This document shows, in pieces, positions 26,867 through 36,254 of a DNA stretch of 64,000 nt (within the stretch, counting starts at the first letter, position 1; each line of letters opens with the position of its first letter). The DNA comes from Rickettsiella endosymbiont of Xylota segnis (GTDB lineage Bacteria > Pseudomonadota > Gammaproteobacteria > Diplorickettsiales > Diplorickettsiaceae): contig NZ_OZ026451.1 of the NCBI RefSeq assembly GCF_964019545.1, positions 496,001-560,000 on the forward strand. Reading direction: 5' to 3'. The notes below the pieces were generated by a model that worked only from the letters and a program-made list of their open reading frames with translations, had not been told where the DNA came from and did not search any database. The position numbers and the translations under genes are program-made.

Positions 26867-27428
26867 TAAGTATACTTTTCGCATATGAATTTTTGTCTGT
26901 GTTGCCGCGCAATCCGCAAACCTTATATATCTGTATAGACCATATTGCTGCCTGTATGCGGCACTTGCCGAAAAACCAATTACTGAGAGTCTATCTGTTT
27001 TTCATCTAACAAGCTTATTATTAATTATTTTTTATGGTTAATAATTTACTTATCAGTGTGTAACTTGTTGTATAAGCTGTGAAAAAGCCTTTGAAAACTT
27101 GTGGATAATGCAAACTTTTGCTAAAATTGTTATACGTGATTGTATAAAAAAACGTAAGTAAAATGCATAATACTATATATAGTTGTTCAAAATAAAATTA
27201 ACACTATATTTAGTGGGACTGGATTTTATAACTTATGCTTCAAAATTTTCAAAAAAAATTAATGCTGCAAAAATCTAACAAATATAAGCTTAACTCAAGT
27301 CAAATTAAAGTGCTATTAAAGCCTACTGAGTAGATTGAGTACCTAGATTGCTTAATTCCAATAATCAATTTTATTTAAAATCAAAATGTTACCCAGCAAT
27401 CTAAAGAAAATGGTTCCAAGGGGGATAT
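26867..27428. other. Gene-poor AT-rich region with palindromes and DnaA-box-like sites
   Basis: No gene could be supported in these 560 bp. A minus-strand frame over about 26805-27000 reads like protein but has no start codon or Shine-Dalgarno, so it may be a remnant. Two DnaA-box-like 9-mers lie at 27078-27086 (TGTGAAAAA) and 27100-27108 (TGTGGATAA, the perfect consensus in reverse). Two related palindromes follow at 27172-27215. A strong AGGGGGA Shine-Dalgarno closes the region before 27429. Confidence 0.5.
27172..27215. promoter_or_regulatory. Pair of related palindromes, possible operators
   Basis: ACTATATATAGT (27172-27183) and CACTATATTTAGTG (27202-27215) share the core ACTATATNTAGT. 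Their centres are 31 bp apart, about three helical turns, so a dimeric regulator could bind both on one face. They lie about 215 bp before the two small genes at 27429-27891. Confidence 0.35.
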
Positions 27429-27680
27429 ATGTTTAGTAAAGCGAGTAATAAGCGTAGTTTATTAAGTTATTCAGGAAATGCAGCATTTAAAAAACGTATC
27501 GCACCAAAAATAGCTGCTCATATTCAAAGACCTATTGATGTCTCTTTAAGCGGGGAAGATGCTTGTTTAAATCAATGGCTTATGGACAATTTAAGTACCA
27601 TATTGCCAATACACATTACTTTAGCGACAGGTCGTTCCTCAGCACAGAGGATTACAAAACCCTATCTTAAAAAGGCTTAA
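27429..27680 (+). CDS. Small basic protein of unknown function
   Basis: The product has 83 residues and is preceded by a strong AGGGGGA, making it likely to be translated. The N-terminal half is basic (KASNKRSLL, FKKRIAPKIAAH); the C-terminal half contains ACLNQWLMDNLSTILPIHI and ends RITKPYLKKA. I recognise no family; there is no signal peptide or membrane helix. The next small gene begins 1 bp after its stop, so the two are co-transcribed. A two-gene regulatory or toxin-antitoxin-like unit is conceivable but unsupported by any motif. Confidence 0.55.
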   Translation: MFSKASNKRSLLSYSGNAAFKKRIAPKIAAHIQRPIDVSLSGEDACLNQWLMDNLSTILPIHITLATGRSSAQRITKPYLKKA

Positions 27681-27681
27681 T

Positions 27682-27891
27682 ATGAGCAAAGTAAAGATTA
27701 TATTATCTGATGGTACAGAATTTGAGCATGATTTTGGTTGTAATAACCATTATGCAGAAATGTTTCAAATTATTCGTGAAATTATTGGTATTGATTCTCG
27801 TGTAAAGTGGTTTAAAGATTTAAAAGATGAATTTTATAACATACAATGCTTCGGTGATGTTAAAGTCGATATCTCTAAAAATAATTCTTAA
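27682..27891 (+). CDS. Small protein of unknown function, coupled to the preceding gene
   Basis: The product has 69 residues. An AAAAAGG at the end of the previous gene lies 6 nt before the ATG. The sequence alternates strand-like (VKIILSDGTEFEHDF) and helical (YAEMFQIIREIIGI) stretches, then VKWFKDLKDEFYNIQCFG. It has a mixed, slightly acidic composition and no recognised family. It follows the 83-residue gene within 1 bp. Confidence 0.5.
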   Translation: MSKVKIILSDGTEFEHDFGCNNHYAEMFQIIREIIGIDSRVKWFKDLKDEFYNIQCFGDVKVDISKNNS

Positions 27892-28046
27892 AGATTGAAA
27901 TTTTTTATAAAATAGTGCACGATTTGATGTTTTCGTGTTTACATACGTTTAAATTAAGCACTCAATGGATGGGGACTTAACACTAAATGATAAACACTTT
28001 GAATTTTTCTCTGCAAAGATTAGCCGAATAAAATATTAGCAAGGAT

Positions 28047-29138
28047 ATGCAAAAATCACCGCCAGGAAGGCTCTTAATTGTTTGTATTCGCCGTATCGGC
28101 GATGTTTTACTTGTTACACCCTTAATTCGGACCTTTAAACATCATTGGCCAAAAACAAAAGTTGATCTTTTGGTTTTTAAAGGCACTGAATCTATTCTTA
28201 ATTCAAATCCAGATATAGAAAACATTATTAGCATTGATGAGCGCCCTGATTTTTTTCAACATTATCAATTAATCAAAAAAATTTTTCGCGTTTACGATAT
28301 GTCTGTGGCCACCTTGCCTGGAGATAGAGCCATACTTTATGCTTATTTTGCAGCTAACTATCGAGTAGGCATGTTAGGTGCTGATAAGAGTCGCTGGTGG
28401 AAACGCTTGTTACTCTCTAAAGCCGTAGAATTTGATAGTATTTCTACGCATACCGTATTAATGAACTTACGATTGGCAGAAATTTTACAGATAAGTCCTT
28501 GTTCAGAAATTGTTATTGCTTGGCAGGAAAAAGATTCCCAGAAAGTAACGCAGCTCATTGATATGAATAAAAAAATAGCTATTTTACATCTACGTCCTAA
28601 ATTTTCTTATAAAGAATGGATTAAAGAAGGTTGGATAGGCCTAGCCAATTGGCTATTAGGAATAGGTTATACGGTTGTGTTAACTGGAGATAAAAACGAA
28701 TCAGAAAAAAAAATGGCCGCGGAATTGTTGGATGAATTACCACAAGGTGCAATTGATATGGTGGGCAATTTAAATTTAAATCAACTCGGTTTTTTATTAA
28801 GTAAAGCTAAAATTTATATTGGCCCAGATACGGTAGTGACACATATGGCGGCTGCGTTAGGTACACCAACTATGGCGTTATTTGGCCCAAGTAACCCTGT
28901 AAAATGGGGTCCTTGGCCTAAAACATGGGCTTTAAATAATCCATTTGTTCGAGTAGGATCGCAGCATCGGAATAATGTGTACTTAATGCAAGGTTCGGGA
29001 GTATGCGTTCCTTGCTTTCAAGAAGGCTGTGATCAACACATAAACAGCCGGAGTCGCTGTTTGGAAGGTTTAACTGCACAACGAGTTATTAATAAAGTCA
29101 AACGACTTATTAATGATCCGGAAAACCTTGCTACTTAG
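28047..29138 (+). CDS. ADP-heptose:LPS heptosyltransferase-like protein (glycosyltransferase family 9)
   Basis: This 363-residue GT-B enzyme of family 9 resembles WaaQ/RfaF proteins, which transfer heptose onto LPS inner core at the cytoplasmic face of the inner membrane. The N-terminus RLLIVCIRRIGDVLLVTPL is the family signature. The C-terminal domain has IYIGPDTVVTHMAAALGTPT and LFGPSNPVKWGPW, which bind the nucleotide sugar. A Cys-rich segment (CVPCFQEGC) near the C-terminus is found in WaaQ-like members. The Shine-Dalgarno (AAGGA) is unusually close to the ATG (1 nt). It heads an LPS group with the WaaE-like transferase and the ligase. Confidence 0.88.
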   Translation: MQKSPPGRLLIVCIRRIGDVLLVTPLIRTFKHHWPKTKVDLLVFKGTESILNSNPDIENIISIDERPDFFQHYQLIKKIFRVYDMSVATLPGDRAILYAYFAANYRVGMLGADKSRWWKRLLLSKAVEFDSISTHTVLMNLRLAEILQISPCSEIVIAWQEKDSQKVTQLIDMNKKIAILHLRPKFSYKEWIKEGWIGLANWLLGIGYTVVLTGDKNESEKKMAAELLDELPQGAIDMVGNLNLNQLGFLLSKAKIYIGPDTVVTHMAAALGTPTMALFGPSNPVKWGPWPKTWALNNPFVRVGSQHRNNVYLMQGSGVCVPCFQEGCDQHINSRSRCLEGLTAQRVINKVKRLINDPENLAT

Positions 29139-29250
29139 TTTCATTCTCTTAGTAAAACATTAAAGTGGATAGGTGAACATCTTTCTAAAGCTACCTATTG
29201 AGTAGGTGTATGTTATATGCTGCTAGCTTTTAAGGGTTTAAAAAAATTAT

Positions 29251-30006
29251 ATGTTAGCGTTAAGTGTGATTGTCATAGTTAAAGATGCAGCACAGGATAT
29301 CCAGCGTTGTTTGGAATCAATAAAATGGGCTGATGAAATTATTATTTTGGATTCAGGAAGCCAAGATCATACCTTGGAGATTTGTCGACCATATACGCAG
29401 AATATTTTTTCAACTGATTGGCCAGGATTTGGTAAACAAAAGAATCGGGCTTTAGATAAAGCCCAAGGTAAATGGGTATTGTCTATCGATGCAGATGAAG
29501 CCTTAAGTTCAGGCTTAATAGAAGAAATAAAACGAATTATCTCAAAAACCGATGATCGATATGATGCTTATGCTATAAAAAGAATATCTTTTTTTTGCGG
29601 GAAAAAAATTCGATATGGTGATTGGAGCAGAGATGAAGTCGTTAGATTATTCCGTCGATTACCATCTATTCGATTTACACCCACGATCATTCATGAGAAA
29701 TTGCATGGATATTCAAATGTAGGAAATCTAAAAGAAGTGATTTTTCATGATACCATGAAAACTATTAGCCAAGTATTACTGAAATTAGAACATTATTCTA
29801 GCTTTGCTGCGCAAAAGTCGTATCAAGAACACACAAAATCTAGTCTGTTAAAAGCAATTTTGCATGCGAAATGGTGTTTTATTCGCGGTTATTTTTTACG
29901 TTTAGGTTTTTTGGATGGTCGTGAAGGGTTTATATTGGCAGTTTCCAATGCATTAGGTGTTTTTTATCGTTATGTAAAATTAGTATATCTTTATGAATTA
30001 GGATAA
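29251..30006 (+). CDS. Family 2 glycosyltransferase, WaaE/KdtX-like LPS core transferase
   Basis: The product has 251 residues. The GT-A start is LSVIVIVKDAAQDIQRCL; the metal/nucleotide site follows as LDSGSQDHT and SIDADEALS (Asp-x-Asp). WPGFGKQKNRALDKAQGKW is typical of the WaaE/LgtF group, which adds glucose to inner-core heptose. The segment FFCGKKIRYGDWSRDEVVRLFRR also fits. The C-terminus has a hydrophobic membrane-associated stretch. The waaL-like gene starts 3 bp after its stop. Confidence 0.87.
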   Translation: MLALSVIVIVKDAAQDIQRCLESIKWADEIIILDSGSQDHTLEICRPYTQNIFSTDWPGFGKQKNRALDKAQGKWVLSIDADEALSSGLIEEIKRIISKTDDRYDAYAIKRISFFCGKKIRYGDWSRDEVVRLFRRLPSIRFTPTIIHEKLHGYSNVGNLKEVIFHDTMKTISQVLLKLEHYSSFAAQKSYQEHTKSSLLKAILHAKWCFIRGYFLRLGFLDGREGFILAVSNALGVFYRYVKLVYLYELG

Positions 30007-30009
30007 ATC

Positions 30010-31233
30010 ATGTCTGCAGATTCACTAAGTTGTTCTCGTCGTCCTGTCAGAGATTATTTTCAAGGGCTCAGTCGAATTTTTGCGGTGCTGACTGCATTTG
30101 TATTGCCCATCTCAACCGCTGCATTGATGGTTTTTTTCACGGCGACAGTGCTTTGTTGTTTATTAGCCGGAAATTGGCATGAAAAATATCTTATTCTACG
30201 CCATAATCCAATGGCTTTGATGTTTATTATATTTTTTGCGCTGTTTCTTTTAGGGCTTAGCTATACCACGGTGCAATGGTCGCTAGCCTTACATACTTTA
30301 ACAAAATATAGTAAATTTTTGCTAGGATTTTTTTTATTTAGTTCATTTCGACATGAAAAAACCGCATATTCTGCTTTATTTGCTTTTTTATTAGCATCTA
30401 GCCTGACGCTGATCTTTTCTTTGATCAAATATTTTGGACATTGGGATTTACTACATCGCTTTGCTTCAGATTCTGGTGTTTTTAAAGATCATATTTTTAC
30501 AGGGTTTTTATTAGCATTTACTAGCTATGGCTTTGCTTTATTTACATTTTCAATGAAAAACACTTGGCGCTGGTTGTTTGCTGCATTGTTTTTACTTGCG
30601 GTTTACGATGTATTATTTATTAATATAAGTCGATCGGGTTATGTGGTGCTTTTTAGTTTGTTGTTGTTATTGGCTAGTCAACTATTTGCCTGGAAAGGAT
30701 TGCTAGCGGGAGTATTAATTTCAATCTTTTTATGTTGTGGGTTGTTATTTTTACCTGCTAATTTTAAAGAACGTTTCAATTTAATGCATAGTGAAATTAC
30801 ACAATATAAACATGGAAGCTTTGACACTTCAGTAGGGTTACGTTTACAGTTTTATCATAATAGTATGAAACTATTAAAAGAACATCCTTGGATAGGAACT
30901 GGCACTGGAAGCTTTGCACAGGACTATTTAGCAGTCACACACGATAAACAATTTGCTACGCGAAATCCACATAATGAATATCTTAATATTGCTGTGCAAT
31001 TTGGCTTATTAGGACTTGTTATTTTATTAGCCATGTTTATTGTTCATGCCTGGAGTAGCTTTCGCTTGCAAGGCTTACGTCAATATTTTGCGCAAGCGGT
31101 TTTGGTGTCTATCGCGGTAGGGGCATTGTTTAATTCATGGCTTATGGACGCGACTCAAGGTTGTTTTTATGTTATTTTTACCGCTTTATTCTTTGCAGAG
31201 TTATCTTATAAATCTGAAGAAGCTATCATGTAA
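30010..31233 (+). CDS. waaL: O-antigen ligase family membrane protein
   Basis: The product has 407 residues and about ten to twelve transmembrane helices, and a large periplasmic loop (about 255-320) containing HPWIGTGTGSFAQDY, then RNPHNEYLNIAVQFG. The NPHNEYLN element is the Wzy_C/WaaL signature with the functional His. WaaL joins undecaprenyl-linked O-antigen to lipid A-core on the periplasmic side. It follows the WaaE-like gene within 3 bp and is convergent with the next gene, only 5 bp away. A Wzy-type polymerase cannot be fully excluded, but the context with core transferases favours the ligase. Confidence 0.85.
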   Translation: MSADSLSCSRRPVRDYFQGLSRIFAVLTAFVLPISTAALMVFFTATVLCCLLAGNWHEKYLILRHNPMALMFIIFFALFLLGLSYTTVQWSLALHTLTKYSKFLLGFFLFSSFRHEKTAYSALFAFLLASSLTLIFSLIKYFGHWDLLHRFASDSGVFKDHIFTGFLLAFTSYGFALFTFSMKNTWRWLFAALFLLAVYDVLFINISRSGYVVLFSLLLLLASQLFAWKGLLAGVLISIFLCCGLLFLPANFKERFNLMHSEITQYKHGSFDTSVGLRLQFYHNSMKLLKEHPWIGTGTGSFAQDYLAVTHDKQFATRNPHNEYLNIAVQFGLLGLVILLAMFIVHAWSSFRLQGLRQYFAQAVLVSIAVGALFNSWLMDATQGCFYVIFTALFFAELSYKSEEAIM

Positions 31234-31238
31234 ACTAA

Positions 31239-32063
31239 TTAACTTACGTTGTTTATCCCAATTTTTGCATGAATTCGTTGGTTTTCGGTTATTTGCTTTA
31301 ATAAATTAAGATTTATTTGTTCTTTTTCGCGATCATTTTGTTGATGCCATAAATGAATAACAGGTACTGCAAATTTTCCTGTTTTACGTTTAATGCCTGC
31401 GCGGATCAAGCGTATAACTAAGTCAGAGTCTTCATATCCCCATCCTATAAAGCTTTCGTCAAAACCGTTGACGGTCAAAAAATCTTCTTTCCATAAACCT
31501 AAATTACAACTTTTTGCTCCTTGCCATCGCTTTGCTTGAAATTTACGTAATTTATTAAATCGGATACGTAATAAAGGAAATAAACGATTTGAATGGCGAT
31601 GAAAATAATGTGATAGCCATTGTAGAGCTGAGTCTTTATAAATAGGTAAAAATTCTTTCAGGATTTTTTGTGTAATTTTTTTTTCAAGTAAGAGTCGGTG
31701 ACCAGAAACAAACCAAAAAGTTTCAGCTAATAAGCGATGTTGCTCGATAAAATCTGGAAAGGGGACACAATCGCCGTCCAGAAAAATAATATAGTTATTA
31801 TTTGCAAGTAGAACCGCTTTATTGCGGATTTTAGCGGCTTGAAAGCCTTCATCTTGTTGCCAAACATGCTTGAGAGGATAATTAAGTTGGTGTTGTAATT
31901 GGTCAATTAATAGTCGAGTTGCATCAGTTGATCCATCATCGGCTATGATGACTTCATTGGGTAGTTGTGTTTGCTGTGCTAAGGCGGATAAAACTAAATG
32001 TAATGCATCGGGACGATTGTAAGTAGTCACAATGACAGAAATAGTGGGTGATTTTAATAACAT
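31239..32063 (-). CDS. Family 2 glycosyltransferase
   Basis: The product has 274 residues from the ATG at 32061-32063, with GAAGAG just upstream. The frame extends further up, but those residues are hydrophobic and precede the conserved start, so they are left out. GT-A motifs are TISVIVTTYNRPDALHLVL, IIADDGSTD and IFLDGDCVPF (Asp-x-Asp-like). The C-terminal half has KRWQGAKSCNLGLWKEDF and GWGYEDSDLVIRL, typical of two-domain galactosyl/N-acetylgalactosaminyl-type transferases that carry the acidic ED in this position. It probably acts in LPS core or O-chain synthesis. It is the only minus-strand gene of the LPS section here. Confidence 0.82.
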   Translation of the reverse strand: MLLKSPTISVIVTTYNRPDALHLVLSALAQQTQLPNEVIIADDGSTDATRLLIDQLQHQLNYPLKHVWQQDEGFQAAKIRNKAVLLANNNYIIFLDGDCVPFPDFIEQHRLLAETFWFVSGHRLLLEKKITQKILKEFLPIYKDSALQWLSHYFHRHSNRLFPLLRIRFNKLRKFQAKRWQGAKSCNLGLWKEDFLTVNGFDESFIGWGYEDSDLVIRLIRAGIKRKTGKFAVPVIHLWHQQNDREKEQINLNLLKQITENQRIHAKIGINNVS

Positions 32064-32288
32064 GGCGCTCTTCATCAGCTGATTAACATTTGCGTTAAAA
32101 AAAACAAAAATTTTTAAGTTTTTAAAGTATAATGAGTATATACGTATTGCATATCGAGAAGCTAATAGGGGGCATACTGATGTTGCTATCATCTTAAAAA
32201 CAGTTATTTAGTTGTTTTTAACAGTTCTAAATATTGATATTTTTATAGCTGCTAACACTCGATATTCATTTTTCTTGGCTTTCATCGA

Positions 32289-35200
32289 ATGAAACACTTC
32301 CTGTATTCACTAGCGCGCTTACTCATCGTATTTTTAACAAGTAGTATCGTTTTTTTTGCTTTGGTGGTTATTGCAGGCCGAATTTTAACCCCTTATTTGA
32401 ATAAACAAGCGCAAGGAATTTCCAACTTAGCCGCTAAAGTATTGCACAAGCCGGTACAAATCAAGCAATTTTCTGTGGCTTGGCAGGGTCTCACGCCCAT
32501 TTTTCACGGATCAGACGTGATTATTTGGGATGATACTCAAACCCATCCTATATTAAGCGTTAAACAACTTAATATAGGTATCGATATTTTTAATAGTTTA
32601 GTCAATGGAGGAATAAAATTAGGCCCTATAAGTGTGAATGGGATTGAATTAGTTGCGCATCAAACTAAAGATGGTCAATTGGTTTTCTCTGGTATTAGCA
32701 CATTGTTTAATCAATCTTCTGAGCTTAATTCGAATGGCATAAATGAATTAATCGCTTGGGTTTTAGCTGAACCAGAAATAAGTTTAAAAAATGTGGGCTT
32801 AAAATTTTATCCGAAATCGGGTAGCGTATGGTCACCAATGCAAATAAATCTGCTATTAAAAAATAGCGGTGATCAACATCAATTAAGTGGTCAATTAAGT
32901 TTTTTACAAGAAAACTTTTCTGAATTAAGTTTTAAAGTTAATCTGAGTGGTCCCCCATTATTATCCTCCCAGAACCATCTGAGCGGAACAGTTTTTTTAC
33001 ATGGCCAAAATGTTTTTCTGGATCGGTGGTTACAGCTATGGAAGCCAAGCTGGCAACTGCAAAACGCGAGAGCAAATTTTAAAATATGGGCCGATTGGGA
33101 CTCTGACCATTTTACACAATTTCAAGGATTGTTCACTAATTTACACCCAGTATCAATAAAATTTAATAAACAAGCCGCCATTTCTTTTTCACCTTTTTCG
33201 GCGCATATACTTTGGCAAACTACTCAGCAACAGAATTGGAGCATAGACGCTATTGTTCATAATTTCGGTATGCAAACTTGGCAAAAAATCCCAGGGATCC
33301 AAGGACTAGATGCCTATTTGCATATGACACCTAGCATGGGAAACCTCATTGCGCATGCTAACGATTGCAGCCTAGATTTTAGTAAACTATTTAAAGCGCC
33401 GATACATTTGGATAGTCTAACAAGCAAATTGAATTGGCAGCAAAAAAATGGGGAGTGGGTAATTCAAGTTCCACAATTTGAAGCAGCCAATCAGGAGGTA
33501 TCGGTTAATTCACAATTTTCTTTGTTAGTTCCAAAACGCGCTATTCAATCGCAGATTAGTTTACTAGCGCACGTAAAAATACATAATACAGCACATATTG
33601 GTTATTATTTGCCACAAACTGTATTAGGCTCAGAACTTTTACATTGGTTGAGTATAGCTATTACTAAAGGGTCAGGTATAGGAACTTTAGTATTGCAAGG
33701 CCCTTTGAATCAATTTCCTTTTGACCAACATAATGGAACTTTTTTAATTGATACACAAATAAAAGACGCTACTTTAGATTACGAACGAGCTTGGCCTAAC
33801 TTGCAAAAAATTAATGGCGAACTTATTTTTGTTGGTCGGCAAATGCAAATTTTAATCGATACTGCAGAGTTGCTGGGTACAAGCTTAAAGAATATACAAG
33901 CTAATATTCCAATTATTAAGAAAAATGTACAGGCCGTATTACATATTGTTAGTGATGAGATTCATACTCGTCTAGAAATAGGTCAACGTTTTTTAATTGC
34001 TACACCATTATCTCATGGAACATTGAGTCAATTAAAAAACTTAATACTGATAGGTCCTTTGCAGCTTAGTATGCAAATAGCTATCCCTCTTGAAACAGGA
34101 AAACAAAAATTAAAATTACTGGGTCTTGCTCACACAGAAAATGCTAAATTGAAAATTCCTGCGCATGATATTCAATTAGATCAGTTAACCGGACCTTTTA
34201 GCTTTAATCAGGATGGAGTATCGGCACAAAAATTGACAGGAATATTATGGAAAAAACCTATAGAGTTGTCTATTCGTTCGACACCGAATCTACAAATTAC
34301 CATAAATTATGATGATATCCTGACTAATTTAAAACCCGAACAAAGTGGTTGGCGTTTTAGTATTGATAATCAAACGGCGAAAGGAAATGTTTTGATTCCT
34401 AATAGTAATTTACAACCCATTCTGGCGAACTTTGACATTATTAATTTAGATTCATCGATTGAATCTAATAAGATTAATGGTTGGAATTTCAAACAATTAC
34501 CTAAGATTAATTTAAACGCAAGAGAGGTACGTTATAAGGAGATTAATTTTGGAGCTGTGCAATTGAAATTAAATCCAATATTAGGTGGCGTGTTGGTGAG
34601 AGAATTAAATGCTGGAAATGCAAATTATCACTTGATAGCTAATGGCGCCTGGCATACTCAAGACGGTAGCTCGACTGAACTGATAGGCCAGTTAGACAGT
34701 ATGAATTTAAGCAATTTTTTAAGAAGTTGGGGGTTACCAGCGAGTATCGCCGCTGAACAGGCACATATGCGATTTAATTTGCATTGGCAAGGTGCCCCCT
34801 ATCAGTTTAGTTTTACTAAACTTAAAGGTCATTTTTCTTTTACTGCAACTAATGGTCAGATTGTTGATATTGGATCCAGTAACGAAGCTAAATTAAATTT
34901 TGGTCGGTTGCTTACTTTTTTAAGTATACAAAGCTTAACCAAACGTTTGCAGCTAGATTTTAGTGATTTAAAAACCAAAGGTTTTGATTTTACAAATATA
35001 CAAGGTAATTTTATTTTACGAAATGGTAATGCTATTACTCGCGATGTCACTATCGAAGGACCGGTTGCGAAAATAAGTATCGCTGGCCGAATTGGTATGT
35101 TGAATAAAGACTATGATTTGATTATTAAGGTGGTTCCACATTTTACTTCTAGCTTACCCGTGATAGTTGGTTTGGCCGGTGGCCCAGTTGCAGGGGTAGT

Positions 35201-35312
35201 GGCTTGGTTAGCTAATGCGGTATTAGGTTCAACCGTACAGAAAATTGCTGAGACGTCGTATCACATAACTGGATCTTGGAGTAAACCTGATGTGGTTAAA
35301 ACTTCTGTTTAA
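32289..35312 (+). CDS. yhdP: YhdP family AsmA-like protein
   Basis: The product has 1,007 residues, shorter than the 1,266 of E. coli YhdP. It has one N-terminal transmembrane helix (about 10-32) and a long periplasmic region of beta-rich repeats with a DUF3971-like middle, ending in the AsmA-like C-terminus (GFDFTNIQGNFILRNGNA, then AGRIGMLNKDYDLIIKVVP). YhdP is one of the AsmA-like bridge proteins that move phospholipid from inner to outer membrane. In E. coli it is next to tldD; here an unknown gene sits in between. The start is ATG 32289 with no strong Shine-Dalgarno. Confidence 0.9.
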   Translation: MKHFLYSLARLLIVFLTSSIVFFALVVIAGRILTPYLNKQAQGISNLAAKVLHKPVQIKQFSVAWQGLTPIFHGSDVIIWDDTQTHPILSVKQLNIGIDIFNSLVNGGIKLGPISVNGIELVAHQTKDGQLVFSGISTLFNQSSELNSNGINELIAWVLAEPEISLKNVGLKFYPKSGSVWSPMQINLLLKNSGDQHQLSGQLSFLQENFSELSFKVNLSGPPLLSSQNHLSGTVFLHGQNVFLDRWLQLWKPSWQLQNARANFKIWADWDSDHFTQFQGLFTNLHPVSIKFNKQAAISFSPFSAHILWQTTQQQNWSIDAIVHNFGMQTWQKIPGIQGLDAYLHMTPSMGNLIAHANDCSLDFSKLFKAPIHLDSLTSKLNWQQKNGEWVIQVPQFEAANQEVSVNSQFSLLVPKRAIQSQISLLAHVKIHNTAHIGYYLPQTVLGSELLHWLSIAITKGSGIGTLVLQGPLNQFPFDQHNGTFLIDTQIKDATLDYERAWPNLQKINGELIFVGRQMQILIDTAELLGTSLKNIQANIPIIKKNVQAVLHIVSDEIHTRLEIGQRFLIATPLSHGTLSQLKNLILIGPLQLSMQIAIPLETGKQKLKLLGLAHTENAKLKIPAHDIQLDQLTGPFSFNQDGVSAQKLTGILWKKPIELSIRSTPNLQITINYDDILTNLKPEQSGWRFSIDNQTAKGNVLIPNSNLQPILANFDIINLDSSIESNKINGWNFKQLPKINLNAREVRYKEINFGAVQLKLNPILGGVLVRELNAGNANYHLIANGAWHTQDGSSTELIGQLDSMNLSNFLRSWGLPASIAAEQAHMRFNLHWQGAPYQFSFTKLKGHFSFTATNGQIVDIGSSNEAKLNFGRLLTFLSIQSLTKRLQLDFSDLKTKGFDFTNIQGNFILRNGNAITRDVTIEGPVAKISIAGRIGMLNKDYDLIIKVVPHFTSSLPVIVGLAGGPVAGVVAWLANAVLGSTVQKIAETSYHITGSWSKPDVVKTSV

Positions 35313-35419
35313 TTTAAAATTCAAACAATTGTAAAAGATGGTTTACCTAGAAAATTTATTAAGTTAAATTAACGCTTTTTTCAGAGTCATATCATTTTAA
35401 TGGAATAAAAAGGGTAATA

Positions 35420-36229
35420 ATGTTTGCGCTTTCAACTGTTGAATTTTCTAAAAAATATTATGATGAAAAGTGGAAAAAGCAATCTAATAAGTATTATTGC
35501 TTAGATTGCCATTCTGGGGATGGACAAACTAATCAATTATTGAATGAATTGGAGAAATATTTTTTTTTAAATAAAACTTCTAAGGAACAAATGAAAAAGG
35601 AATTTGATTTCTATCTGGAATTTTTTTTAAAAAGATGTATAAACATCAATCGCAGTTTTTCTGATGCGATAAAATTTCTATCAATTTGGTTAAAGTTATC
35701 TCCAGATACTCTTTTAAAGGCATTAAAAGCTGAAGATCTAGAGCAATATTTTAATAGAACTGAATTTCATCATGAGGGGAATAAATGGTATTTTCCAAAA
35801 TTGTTGCAGGTTTTTGTAACTTTAGTAGAGAATAAGCAAGCAAAGCCCAAAGAAATATTAGATCATCTCTTTAAAATTTTTAATTTTTTTAGTGATCCGG
35901 AATGCTTTGTTTGTGAAATTATCGGATATGATCAATTAGAGAGGTTCATTAAAGAAAGTCCGAAAGAGTTTAAAACCGATTTATTATTGAAAGTTAAAGA
36001 TTTTATTGACGAGAAAAGTACAGTTTATCTTGGTTTTCGTAGTCATCAATATTTAAAAACAGAATTACTAACCATTGATCCGACTTTATTATTAAAAAAA
36101 ATCGACTCGAAAAAATTAGCTTCTCAGATAAAAAGTGATCTTTTTATTTTTTCTAGTATTAATTACTTTGACTCATCGAAGTATGTTCCTCAACCATCTA
36201 CAAATTTTAGAAAAGGGCAAAGCTATTAA
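35420..36229 (+). CDS. Unknown protein inserted between yhdP and tldD
   Basis: The product has 269 residues with AGGGT before the ATG. It is Lys/Leu/Phe-rich and mostly helical, with segments such as DAIKFLSIWLKLSPDTLLKA and LLQVFVTLVENKQAKPKEIL. There is no signal peptide, no membrane helix and no known family. Composition (high Lys/Asn/Phe) resembles the accessory genes at 11613 and 13915 more than its core neighbours, suggesting a lineage-specific insertion. The C-terminus (KYVPQPSTNFRKGQSY) is polar and unstructured-looking. An effector role is possible but not supported by motifs. Confidence 0.55.
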   Translation: MFALSTVEFSKKYYDEKWKKQSNKYYCLDCHSGDGQTNQLLNELEKYFFLNKTSKEQMKKEFDFYLEFFLKRCININRSFSDAIKFLSIWLKLSPDTLLKALKAEDLEQYFNRTEFHHEGNKWYFPKLLQVFVTLVENKQAKPKEILDHLFKIFNFFSDPECFVCEIIGYDQLERFIKESPKEFKTDLLLKVKDFIDEKSTVYLGFRSHQYLKTELLTIDPTLLLKKIDSKKLASQIKSDLFIFSSINYFDSSKYVPQPSTNFRKGQSY

Positions 36230-36254
36230 ACATGAGTTAAAATCACTAAAATTG

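Noticed and set aside
26805-27000. Protein-like minus-strand frame after the amidase (contains FSASAAYRQQYGLYRYI)
   Set aside because: No start codon or ribosome site, and it crosses the terminator hairpin. It could be a remnant, but that cannot be supported.
26800-27009. A 69-codon plus-strand open frame after the amidase
   Set aside because: It overlaps the terminator and has no ribosome site or family resemblance.
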